A stretch of 64,000 nt of DNA, from assembly GCF_003967555.1 (NCBI RefSeq), contig NZ_BIFS01000001.1:434001-498000 (forward strand), written 5' to 3'. Origin of the DNA: Dictyobacter kobayashii (GTDB lineage Bacteria > Chloroflexota > Ktedonobacteria > Ktedonobacterales > Ktedonobacteraceae). The position numbers were made by a program, and so were the translations under genes. Each line of letters opens with the position of its first letter. Positions within the stretch are counted from its first letter, which is position 1. This document shows positions 56,164-64,000 of the stretch, piece by piece. A model generated the notes under the pieces. It worked only from the letters and a program-made list of their open reading frames with translations. It was not told the origin of the DNA and made no database searches.

Positions 56164-56936
56164 TTATATCTGGATACCATGCAAAACCAGGATGATCAAG
56201 AGCGCACTCAGAGCATTATTTAGCAGGTGTAAGAAGAAGCCAGGCCAGTAAGAGTTCGTCAACAAACGTAGCAGCGCCAGGGCAATCCCAATGCAAAAGA
56301 GGACCGGTAATGAGGCCGGGTCACCATGGGCCACCCCAAAGATCAAAGCACTCATGATCGATCAGCTACCGCTGGCTGCATGCCATTCTTGAGCCCCATG
56401 AATGAGAAACTCCGGAAAAAGATCTCCTCACAAAAAGGTGCGATAAATACAGCGGTAAAGAGCGAGGCATAGGTGGTGATAGGCTCGATCTTCGCACGTT
56501 GTAATACAACCTGATCATTGGTCTGCAAGTTCAAGTGAAAGGTTGTAATGAGGTAAGAATACCCCTGATTAAGCAAAATGATTACGACCAGAGAACCAAG
56601 CACAAGCAAGATTGCCAGGCCAACATTGAAGCGGCGAAAGCCCAGCATCTGCCAGACTGAACGCTGATCAGATATGGCACTTTGCCTGTGACGTCGAGCA
56701 TAAAAGAACGGGGCAATCAAAAAAGCGCTATACACAACCAGCGAAAAAATGAGCGTAACCACCGCATTGGCGATATCTGCCTGTGGATTGAGAGGTTTAG
56801 TAGACTGACTTGCAGTACTTGTACTAAAGAGAGAGCTTACTATCGTAAAGGCAATCCAGGGGATAAGGGTAAAAAAAATACCATTAAAGGTTTGTTTAGT
56901 AGTCCAGGGGACATTGTCAAACTTCTGTTTAAGCAA
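56164..56936 (-). CDS. CPBP-family intramembrane metalloprotease, frameshifted as sequenced
   Basis: CAAX/bacteriocin-processing (ABI/CPBP) proteases cleave within membranes. The start is TTG 56936 with GGAG about seven bases upstream. Six to seven hydrophobic segments carry motif 1 EEIFFR (C-terminal third), motif 2 FGVAHG and motif 3 HLLNN (H-x3-N). Motif 1 and motif 2 are in different frames: one base is missing near 56357-56361, inside the repeated GATCGATC. Repaired length 257 aa, typical of the family. Substrate unknown. Confidence 0.87.
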
Positions 56937-57092
56937 GAGCTTACTCCGGTTTTTTCATAATCAATTATACCATTACACCTCCCACTCTGTCTGTAGTCAG
57001 ACCCCTATTACTACAGAAAAGATATGGTATACTAGGTGCAAACCATCGTTTTCACATATAGCACGTCGCATATAGTTAGGAAGGATACCTGG

Positions 57093-57377
57093 TTGGCAGG
57101 GACAATCGAAACAAATCCAGAAGAAAATTCCAACTGGCGTAAGCACAAAAATGCTTGTCCATTTTATCGGGAACGTTGGTTCCCATGCAACGATGTAGCA
57201 GGCGAACCAATGTATCAGGTGTTCTGTCTTAAAGGCACCCCGCCTGAAACCATTGAGGAACAGGAAAAATGTTTCCGTAGTAAGTCTTGTTGCTGGCGTC
57301 TCAGCAAAAAAAGAAAACAGTCTCAGCATGCCGCGGCCGAAGAACCAGTCACAGCGGCTCGAGCAGCTTCACATTAA
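57093..57377 (+). CDS. Small Cys-rich protein of unknown function
   Basis: About 95 residues from TTG 57093 (AGGAAGGA six bases upstream); the frame also opens at a GTG at 57036. Five to six Cys residues are spaced as CPFYRERW, PCND, VFCLKG, KCFRSKSCCWRL, which could bind metal. The C-terminus is Lys/Ala-rich. No known family. It is isolated, divergent from the CPBP gene, with no neighbour on its strand. Confidence 0.65.
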   Translation: MAGTIETNPEENSNWRKHKNACPFYRERWFPCNDVAGEPMYQVFCLKGTPPETIEEQEKCFRSKSCCWRLSKKRKQSQHAAAEEPVTAARAASH

Positions 57378-57646
57378 ACGCATCAGGCATATATTCGATC
57401 GCCGATATCAATCCACGATCCACGTCCACCCGGACGCATACATCCAATCCTGATCCTGGGCGCACACAACAATCTACAGAACTTGAGCAATCTAATAGAA
57501 CGGCTGAATAAAGATACCGCTCATCCTCGCTATATACGCGATCTCCTTCATCCCCCTCATCTATATATGGTGCCTTGCTTTGCGAGGCGATATATGATGT
57601 CGCTGTGGCATGCAGGGAAACTATTAATAGAGACGGATTGAAAAAG
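57378..57646. other. Short intergenic region without recognisable features
   Basis: About 270 bases between the Cys-rich gene and the terminator at 57647. Short frames here show no ribosome site or protein-like composition. Confidence 0.4.
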
Positions 57647-57695
57647 GAGACCGGAGAACGACTTCTACCTGGAAGTCATTCCCCGGTCTCTTTTT
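57641..57695. terminator. Bidirectional intrinsic terminator at the end of the ndk operon
   Basis: 57647-57665 pairs with 57672-57690 (19 bp, two mismatched or G-T positions) with a 6-base loop. TTTTT follows on the plus strand and AAAAA precedes it, giving a T-run on the minus strand for ndk. Confidence 0.92.
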
Positions 57696-57715
57696 GTGTG
57701 GCAAATGCGCGCTAT

Positions 57716-58177
57716 TTAGCGCTCGCTGGAGTTGTAGACGTAATCCTGCAGAACATCATTGTATTCAAAAAGCTCTTCAGGCTTGAAGAAGCGAGGTACC
57801 TCTATCAGGGCCGTCTCCAGGGAGTCAGAGCAGTGGATCAAGTTGTCCTGCATGCTCATAGAGAACTCACCACGAATGGTGCCAGGAGTAGCCTCACGTG
57901 AGTTGGTAACACCAGCCAGCAAACGGACGACGTCCACACATTTATAGCCTTCAACACAGATCGCGACCACAGGGGTGCGCTGCATAAAGGATTTCACCTC
58001 TGGAAAGAATGGGCGGCTAACCAGATGGCTATAGTGCTCATTCAACAATTCGCTTGAAAGGCTCATCAGCTTCAAGCCAACCAGCTTAAGGCCTTTGCGC
58101 TCCAGGCGAGAAATAATTTCACCGACGAGATCTCTTTGTACCGCATCGGGTTTTAGCAAAATTAAAGTACGTTCCAT
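57716..58177 (-). CDS. ndk: Nucleoside diphosphate kinase
   Basis: Transfers gamma-phosphate between nucleoside di- and triphosphates through a phosphohistidine. The active-site His115 is in NLIHCSDS (family NxxHGSDS; Gly replaced by Cys). The N-terminus ERTLILLKPDAV is canonical. 153 aa, standard. AAGGAG lies upstream of the ATG. Last gene of a minus-strand run with the roadblock and TPR proteins. Confidence 0.97.
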   Translation of the reverse strand: MERTLILLKPDAVQRDLVGEIISRLERKGLKLVGLKLMSLSSELLNEHYSHLVSRPFFPEVKSFMQRTPVVAICVEGYKCVDVVRLLAGVTNSREATPGTIRGEFSMSMQDNLIHCSDSLETALIEVPRFFKPEELFEYNDVLQDYVYNSSER

Positions 58178-58204
58178 AACGTTACAGAAACTCCTTGTAA
58201 TATA

Positions 58205-58552
58205 TTAATAACTGGCAACCAATTGGATCAGCTGCCGGCAGGCTTTTTTCATCTCTACGCGTACACGCCCAAGATTTCCTGAGCCCTGTGTTGTAACAAT
58301 GAGGATCAGGTCACCTGCTTCTTCCATTTGGATTGTACCAGCTTTTGTCTCGACAATCACGTGCCTTGCCTCACTATTATGTACCTGGGCAGTTAAATCG
58401 CCAATGGAGCCAAAAGCGGCTGCAGCCATTGCACCAATAACTTCCTCGTCATCACTATGTAGTATACCAGAGACAATCAGGCCATCTTTCCCAACAAGAA
58501 TCGCATCATGTACCTCTTCGAGTTCGGTTAAACGTTGCAGGATGGTTTCCAC
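58205..58552 (-). CDS. Roadblock/LC7-domain protein
   Basis: 115 residues, a single roadblock domain with the alternating helix-strand pattern (LQRLTELEEVHDAILVGKDGLIVSG; AAAAFGSIGDLTAQV; LILIVTTQGSGNLGRVRVEM). In bacteria such proteins often act with small GTPases (MglB-like) or as regulators of polarity and signalling. GTG start at 58552 with AAGGAG eight bases before. No MglA-type GTPase is adjacent; it lies 27 bases upstream of ndk and 47 bases after the TPR gene. Confidence 0.93.
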   Translation of the reverse strand: METILQRLTELEEVHDAILVGKDGLIVSGILHSDDEEVIGAMAAAAFGSIGDLTAQVHNSEARHVIVETKAGTIQMEEAGDLILIVTTQGSGNLGRVRVEMKKACRQLIQLVASY

Positions 58553-58599
58553 TTAAAGACTCCTTCTCTTTATGGATGATGTGCCACACATCTCCGTTT

Positions 58600-61500
58600 T
58601 TAGCCCTTCGCCTTCTTGGCCATTGTCAGCGCCTTATTATACGCTTCCATCGCCTGTAAGTACTCTCCCTGCCGCATATACGCATCACCCAGGACACGAT
58701 AGCCAGCAGAGTAGTTAGGAGCAAGCTTCAACAAAGCACGGACATTACTTACAACCTCACCAAGCAATTCAGGAGCGTTTCTGATAATTACACGATATTC
58801 TTGCATCGCGTTATCAAAATCCCCGATTAATTGAGCCTGGTAGCCTCTAATCAGACGCTCACGATGGCTCACATTGCCGCCGCTATCAGCAACCCGTTGC
58901 CCAGCTCTTTCACCTGCTCGATTGCGATTCCCAGTGGGAATACCTGTTTCACGGACTGCCGCACGCTGTTGCATCGGCTGTAGACGTACAGCCGGTCGCT
59001 TCATTGTAGTCTCTAGTCCACTATCCAACAAGGGATTCATGCGGGCAGTTGGCATGGGCTCGGCTGCTTCACGATTCAATGGCTGGAAAGGTGTTTCAGC
59101 AGGCAACGGTGGTGTAGCAGGTGGCTCGACAGGTGCATTCATCACTGGCTGCTCGGCAATAACAGGCGACTGTATAACTTCTTCAACAGGCTGCTCTGGG
59201 ATCTGAGCAGCCGCAGCGGGAGCGATTGGCACCGCACCCAAAGCAGCTAGCCAGGATGGCTCAGCAGCTGGAGCCTGAGGCTGCCAGGAAGCTGGAGCCT
59301 GGGGCTCATCAGCCAGTGGTTCAACAGAAGCTGGTTCCGCTGGCCGAGGGAAGAAATTCCCTAATTCTGCCAATGCCGATGATAGGGATGGTTCGGGCTT
59401 TTCTACCTGTTGCTTATTATCAGCAACAACATCCAGTGGAGACTCTGGAAGCTGGGGTTCTTCCTGGGACTGCGCAATGCTGGCCAGAGAATTGGGTTCC
59501 AACGGAGTAAAACCGTGTGAAAGCAGCTTTTGCTCTAATTCCTCCAGGGTTGTAACCAGATTTTGTTCGTTCTCCGCTTGCTGGCTCTCTGGCTGCACAA
59601 TCGGCTTACTTGCGAGCTCCTCTTCTGGTTGAGCCGGGGTCGACGCGCGCTGATTACCACCGGCCAGTTGCGCCAGCCAATCATAGTCAATGTTCTGCGA
59701 CTGCATCTGCTGATTCAGCATGGCCCAGGGATCTTCCACTGCCGGTTGCTCCGGCTCTGGTCTTTCAATAGATAAGCTCTCTCGTGGCTGTTCTGGCTCC
59801 TCAGAGCTCAACGCATGAGAAGGGATCCCTTGCCACGCCTGATCGGGCTGCGGAGCTGATGTCTCAGGTGTAGGTGTCGCATATGCGGCGGCCCAATCAT
59901 CATATCCCGTATTGGAAGCCTGATTAGATGCATTGGAGCTACTCTGGCTTAATTGCTGCATCCAGGAGGGCTGCTCAGATGTCTCAGGCTCACGCGTGGG
60001 CTGTGAAGAAGACCAGTAGTCTTGATTCTCAACTGGCTGCTGAAGTTGCTGAGACGGCGCATAGGCCGCCTGCCAGGCAGCCCAGGGATCATTCTCAGAG
60101 GGTGCATTCTGTGACTCCTCTGCCAACTGATTCAAGGCAGATTCACCTGGCTGGGAAACCGAAGGCTGGCTTTGTACTTGCTCCCATACTGAGTTCGCTT
60201 CCGGCTGCTCCTCAACCTGTGGTTGCTCCCAGGAAGGACTACTATTCTTCTTTTTCGCCTGTGAGGGCGATTCTAATAACCAGGAAGGATCATAGAAGGC
60301 CTGAGCTTTTGGTTGCTCAATCGCTGGCTCTGGCTGGCTCCAGGAGGCGCCGCTGCTCTTCCGCGAGGAAGGCTGCTCCGCCACCTGTTCCCATGAGGGA
60401 CTACTACTGGCTCTGGGTTGCTCTACAGGTTGTTCCCGCAGGGCGCCACTATTCTTTTGATTTTGTACCGACGCTTCAGGAGAAGCCAGTCCGGAATGCT
60501 GCTCCCATGAGGCACCGCTGGATTTCTGTGCCGCTGGCTGCTCCCATGAAGCGCCACTGGATCTCTGCGCTGGAGCTTGCTCCCATGAGGCACCGCTGGA
60601 TTTCTGCGCTGCGGGCTGCTGTTCTGCTAATTCAGAGAAATTATAAGCGCCCGTGCCATCCAGGGATGCCGCGCCAAGAGATTTCAACCAATCAGGACCA
60701 AAGAATGACTCCTCTTCAGAGTCACCATCGCCATCAGATTGCAGGCCGGGTGAAAGAACTGATGCGGATTCAGCAATCGTCGATGGTTTCACAGCAGGCT
60801 GAGCAGGAGCAGGAGGGGCCACAGGTGGCTCCGGCTCTGCTTGAGGCTGTGGAACAGGGCCAGCGCTAAAAGGTTCAGCTGCGACAGGCGGATTCTCCAC
60901 GGACGGTGTCACTGATTCCGGCTGATCCTGCATCGGTTGGCGCTCATTCCGGGTTAACATATTTAACCAGGCAGGAACTGCAGCGTTATTCTTCGACCCT
61001 TCAGGTATGTCAAACGACCACGACTGATCTGGTTCCTGTGAAAAACGGTCATCAGCAGGTAAGCCTGTATCCTGAGTGTCGGGTATGGCAGTTTCAGAGG
61101 CTTCAAGACCAGAACCACCCAGCCAGGGAGTCGCATTAGGATCAGCCAGCCCGGGATCTGAAGCCTGCTTGACTGTTTCAGGGCTAATACTATGCAGAGC
61201 ATTCTGTAGCAGTTGCCAGGGTTCAGCCGGATCAGATTGGTCGCTGGCAGCCGCAGCTTGCGGCTGCGCGGGTGAATTGCCCATAGCACCCCAGGACTCC
61301 CCTCCCCAGGAAGAGGTGCCACTATTCGAAATGCCTGCGCCACCAGGTGTCAGATCTCCAGACATCCAGGATGGCAGGGACGAAGCATCAGCCTGCGCAG
61401 GAGTCTGATTTGAGCGTGGCTTTACCAATGTCTCGTCATTGTTCCAGGCTGCGTTACTTCCCCATCCAGCCAGGGCATTAGAAGAAACCGAGCCGCCAGC

Positions 61501-62340
61501 CACACTTGACGACGTGAAAGCATTCGCAGTTTGAGAGGCCGTTGTTTTCGCAGCGGCATCAGCTGCGCCAAGCGTGGCAGGAGCTTTGCTCAACAATTTC
61601 AAGAAAGGATCACCAGCGCGATTGGCCAGGTGATCAGCAAATAAATCATGCGCCATCACCAGATCGGGGTCAAAAGCTTCAACCTGCTTTACAAGCTCTT
61701 TTGAGCGCAACATATCCTGTGGAGCAGTTACATAGGCAAGCAATAATAACGCTTTAATACATCCCGGCACATCTTGAAGGATCTGTTCAGCGAGCTGGGC
61801 GGCCCGATCATTGAGACCCTGACGCCAGTAAACTTCCAGCAAACCGGTTCGTGCATCCAGGCGATCTGGAGACATAGCAAGCACCATATCCCATTCCTGG
61901 GAAGCCTGGCTTAGCAGGTCACCACGCATATAGAGGCGAGCCAGGCCAGCACGCGAGAACATAAAGCCCTGCTGCCCCGCCTTCTCACTCAATTGATTAA
62001 ATGCCTGGCGAATCTGCCCATTGCCCCGACTCAACTCATATGCCTGCTGATAACAGTCCAAAGCCGTATCGTAATCGGACATCTGCTCGCTCACAAGAGC
62101 ACGACTACAATAGGCAACCACATTTTCAGGATCGTTGGTCAATACCCAATCAAAAGCCTGCTGCGCATCTTCCAGCTTGCCTTGAGCCAGATATACCTCA
62201 CCAAGAAGACGCTGCGCCTCAAGCGATTCCGGAAAAAAGGCCAGAACGTACTGACAACTGGCAAGAGCTTCATCGACGCGTTTCGAACTAATCGCGTCCT
62301 CAATCTCTTGCAAATAATCACGAAGCGTTATTTGTGCCAT
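58600..62340 (-). CDS. Giant TPR protein with a long disordered Pro/Gln/Ser-rich middle
   Basis: 1246 residues. The N-terminal ~250 form TPR-type helical repeats (ALASCQYVLAFFPESLEAQRLLGEVYLAQG; EDAQQAFDWVLTNDPENVVAYCSRA). Residues ~260-1130 are low complexity, Pro/Gln/Ser/Glu/Ala-rich, with at least four near-copies of a SSGASWEQ unit (around residues 580-680) and many W-containing short motifs such as PSWLxxL and DPWAAW. The C-terminal ~100 residues again form TPR repeats (GDFDNAMQEYRVIIRNAPE; GEYLQAMEAYNKALTMAKK). GGAG about 10 bases before the ATG. Likely a scaffold; no membrane segment. Confidence 0.88.
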   Translation of the reverse strand: MAQITLRDYLQEIEDAISSKRVDEALASCQYVLAFFPESLEAQRLLGEVYLAQGKLEDAQQAFDWVLTNDPENVVAYCSRALVSEQMSDYDTALDCYQQAYELSRGNGQIRQAFNQLSEKAGQQGFMFSRAGLARLYMRGDLLSQASQEWDMVLAMSPDRLDARTGLLEVYWRQGLNDRAAQLAEQILQDVPGCIKALLLLAYVTAPQDMLRSKELVKQVEAFDPDLVMAHDLFADHLANRAGDPFLKLLSKAPATLGAADAAAKTTASQTANAFTSSSVAGGSVSSNALAGWGSNAAWNNDETLVKPRSNQTPAQADASSLPSWMSGDLTPGGAGISNSGTSSWGGESWGAMGNSPAQPQAAAASDQSDPAEPWQLLQNALHSISPETVKQASDPGLADPNATPWLGGSGLEASETAIPDTQDTGLPADDRFSQEPDQSWSFDIPEGSKNNAAVPAWLNMLTRNERQPMQDQPESVTPSVENPPVAAEPFSAGPVPQPQAEPEPPVAPPAPAQPAVKPSTIAESASVLSPGLQSDGDGDSEEESFFGPDWLKSLGAASLDGTGAYNFSELAEQQPAAQKSSGASWEQAPAQRSSGASWEQPAAQKSSGASWEQHSGLASPEASVQNQKNSGALREQPVEQPRASSSPSWEQVAEQPSSRKSSGASWSQPEPAIEQPKAQAFYDPSWLLESPSQAKKKNSSPSWEQPQVEEQPEANSVWEQVQSQPSVSQPGESALNQLAEESQNAPSENDPWAAWQAAYAPSQQLQQPVENQDYWSSSQPTREPETSEQPSWMQQLSQSSSNASNQASNTGYDDWAAAYATPTPETSAPQPDQAWQGIPSHALSSEEPEQPRESLSIERPEPEQPAVEDPWAMLNQQMQSQNIDYDWLAQLAGGNQRASTPAQPEEELASKPIVQPESQQAENEQNLVTTLEELEQKLLSHGFTPLEPNSLASIAQSQEEPQLPESPLDVVADNKQQVEKPEPSLSSALAELGNFFPRPAEPASVEPLADEPQAPASWQPQAPAAEPSWLAALGAVPIAPAAAAQIPEQPVEEVIQSPVIAEQPVMNAPVEPPATPPLPAETPFQPLNREAAEPMPTARMNPLLDSGLETTMKRPAVRLQPMQQRAAVRETGIPTGNRNRAGERAGQRVADSGGNVSHRERLIRGYQAQLIGDFDNAMQEYRVIIRNAPELLGEVVSNVRALLKLAPNYSAGYRVLGDAYMRQGEYLQAMEAYNKALTMAKKAKG

Positions 62341-62363
62341 AAAACTTGGTCTCCTCTTCCCGC

Positions 62364-63656
62364 CTATGCACCTGCGAGCAATTTTTCGAAATAGTTAGCT
62401 CGGTGGAGCGGCTCTGGCCCGATAATTGCCAGACGACGCCACTCAGGAGCAAAGCAGTTCCGCGCTACACGCTGTATATCCTCAACAGTGACAGCATCCA
62501 CCTTTGCAATTACCTCGTCCACGTTCCACACGCGGTTATAGAGGCATTCCTGACTTCCCAACCAGGAAGCCATTTGCTGAGTTCCTTCTAAACCGAGTAG
62601 AATGCCACCTCGAACATATGCTTTGATCCGCTGCAACTCATCTAATGGCACAGGCTCCTGGCACAATTTGGTAAGTTCGGCAATAATAGCACGAATGGCC
62701 GGAGCCGCCCGTGATGGGTCAACGCCCGCACTTACCACCAGGCTCCCGGTTTCATAGTAACTATTGACATAACTTCCAATATCATAGGCCAGGCCCTGAT
62801 CTTCCCGAATGGATTGGAAAAGGCGAGAGCTCATGCCATCACCAAGGATACCATTAATAAGCAACATAGGATAATAGTCCGAGGAAGCATACGCAGTTCC
62901 AAGTGTCGCCAAACAAATATTTGTCTGCTCTGTATCTTTTTGAATCATACGTACGGAAGGAACACCACGGGGAGGAAAACTCTCGCTCCAGAGAGGATGG
63001 TCTGCGGGTTCCCAGTCGCTAAACAACTGTTTTACCTGCTCAATAACCTGCTCATGGTCTATATTGCCCGCAACACTGAGCACCAGGGAATTCGGTCGAT
63101 AATAAGTGCTCAAATAATCCAGCATCTGCTGGCGCTGTATGCGCGAAACAACCTCCACCGAGCCAGCGTCATCACGTCCTAGCGGGAGGCCTGGCCACAT
63201 TGCCTCGTCAACTAAAAGGTTGACCCACTCCTGTGGATCATCCTGGGTAGAGCTCAGTTCCTCAATAATAACGCCACGCTCTTTCTCTACTTCCATAGGA
63301 TCAAAAAGCGGGCGTCGAATCATATCAGCCATGGCCTGTAGCACCACCGATACATATTCACCGGGTACACGGGCCGTATAGTTTGTAAGCTCTTTGCCTG
63401 TGCTCCCATTGAAATTACCCCCCACCCCTTCGATCGCATCCGAAATGGCCTTTGCGCTTGGATACTGTTGAGAACCCTTGAAAAGCATATGCTCAATAAA
63501 ATGGGAAACACCAGAAATAGCATCTGGCTCATAGCGAGAACCTACATTAAAAAAGAAAGCGATACTCGCAGAGCGCATACCAGGCATATGAGTGGTAAGT
63601 AGGCGTAGTCCGTTATTTAGTGTTGTTCGCACGTAATTCATTCGATAATTGGGCAC
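62364..63656 (-). CDS. Family M16 zinc peptidase (processing-peptidase-like)
   Basis: M16 peptidases degrade or process small peptides through an inverted zinc motif. HFIEH (His52, Glu55, His56) is followed by the distal Glu in VIIEELSSTQDDP about 75 residues later. The C-terminal half is the inactive-repeat-like domain, with GLAYDIGSY. 430 aa is normal for the single-gene bacterial type related to PqqL/YmxG. The start is GTG 63656 (GAGG five bases upstream) or ATG 63641. First gene of the run down to ndk. Confidence 0.94.
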   Translation of the reverse strand: MPNYRMNYVRTTLNNGLRLLTTHMPGMRSASIAFFFNVGSRYEPDAISGVSHFIEHMLFKGSQQYPSAKAISDAIEGVGGNFNGSTGKELTNYTARVPGEYVSVVLQAMADMIRRPLFDPMEVEKERGVIIEELSSTQDDPQEWVNLLVDEAMWPGLPLGRDDAGSVEVVSRIQRQQMLDYLSTYYRPNSLVLSVAGNIDHEQVIEQVKQLFSDWEPADHPLWSESFPPRGVPSVRMIQKDTEQTNICLATLGTAYASSDYYPMLLINGILGDGMSSRLFQSIREDQGLAYDIGSYVNSYYETGSLVVSAGVDPSRAAPAIRAIIAELTKLCQEPVPLDELQRIKAYVRGGILLGLEGTQQMASWLGSQECLYNRVWNVDEVIAKVDAVTVEDIQRVARNCFAPEWRRLAIIGPEPLHRANYFEKLLAGA

Positions 63657-63952
63657 AGAGCCTCATTCATACGTGGAAAGAGTGCCCCGATCTCCTTATA
63701 GTACCTGATCAAAAAAATACTGATACAAATTCCGACAGTTTAGCTGTTCTTCAATTTCCTGCACACAAATTTAGTTTACTCGCAGGTATTATAGACGGTT
63801 TAGCAGGCTGCCGCAACAGAAAACAGACGGAATAGGAAGAAAAGCCGGAAGTTTCAGTATCGAATCAACCAGCACAAATGAGCACGTCAGAAGCGGTGCG
63901 AACAGTGTGGATGGAGTGACAATAAACAGTTCACTCCATCCCAGAGGGGAGA
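63657..63952. other. Intergenic region with a hairpin
   Basis: About 300 bases without a gene. GGATGGAGTGA (63909-63919) pairs with TCACTCCATCC (63931-63941), a perfect 11-bp stem lying just beyond the stop of the minus-strand gene at the right edge; no T-run follows on that strand. Confidence 0.5.
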
Positions 63953-64000
63953 TTAAATCAGGCCGATATCATCAGCCAGTCTGCCCAGGCCGCCCAACAT
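63953..64000 (-). CDS. Extreme C-terminus of an unknown protein (partial)
   Basis: The last 15 codons of a minus-strand frame, ending in GLGRLADDIGLI and TAA (63953-63955), run off the right edge. The hairpin at 63909-63941 sits where a 3' end would be expected. Too little is visible to name a family. Confidence 0.5.
   Translation of the reverse strand: MLGGLGRLADDIGLI

Noticed and set aside
1..64000. Insertion sequences, prophage or integrase genes
   Set aside because: No transposase, integrase, recombinase or phage structural protein could be recognised in any frame.

Overview
The window looks like a stretch of chromosome from a member of the Chloroflexota, most likely class Ktedonobacteria. 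This is inference, resting on roughly 50% GC, Pro/Gln-rich N-terminal tails on membrane proteins, a form II cox-type molybdenum hydroxylase operon with CoxD/CoxE/XdhC helpers, a roadblock/LC7 protein and an FHA pseudokinase. I see no insertion sequence, prophage, CRISPR array or rRNA. One tRNA-Glu (CTC) is present.

Layout. 1-1.3 kb: the end of an unknown protein, then a sirtuin. 1.4-13.7 kb: a collinear cell-surface glycan block (GT2, GT4, sugar-nucleotide epimerase, flippase-like membrane protein, HlyD-type adaptor, TPR membrane protein, large GT-C mannosyltransferase-like protein, another polytopic protein) closed by a 24-bp-stem terminator. 13.8-19.8 kb: a small membrane protein, a beta-phosphoglucomutase plus GH65 disaccharide phosphorylase pair, tRNA-Glu, a cupredoxin lipoprotein and another lipoprotein. 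20.2-29 kb: coxS-coxL-coxM, an M29 aminopeptidase, coxD-coxE and two XdhC genes, together encoding and maturing a molybdenum hydroxylase. 29.3-32.3 kb: an LCP-family cell-wall ligase and an FHA pseudokinase. 32.3-38.2 kb: an AidB-like acyl-CoA dehydrogenase, an orphan encapsulated-ferritin-like protein, homoserine dehydrogenase and a MurJ lipid II flippase with a long disordered N-terminus. 38.4-48.7 kb: desaturase, mannose-1-phosphate guanylyltransferase, an unusual GT2 fusion, oligoendopeptidase F, CsbD, glucose-6-phosphate dehydrogenase and a flavin disulfide reductase. 49-57.4 kb: a coiled-coil membrane protein, an alpha/beta hydrolase, a CrtI-type desaturase, nicotinate phosphoribosyltransferase, a membrane protein, a CPBP protease and a Cys-rich protein. 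57.7-63.7 kb: a minus-strand run of ndk, roadblock protein, giant TPR/disordered protein and M16 peptidase.

Two patterns stand out. First, nine otherwise good genes between 23 and 57 kb are each broken by one to three single-base indels, twelve in all, mostly in short G/C homopolymers. This looks more like base-calling error than decay, and each gene is described as one interrupted unit. Second, intergenic DNA carries very long, perfect hairpins. Four of them (around 42.7, 42.8, 48.8 and 55.1 kb) are copies of a composite repeat: a hairpin whose two arms change together between copies, followed by a conserved tail CGCCAGCGCACGTCCGCAC. This is the best candidate here for something not previously described.
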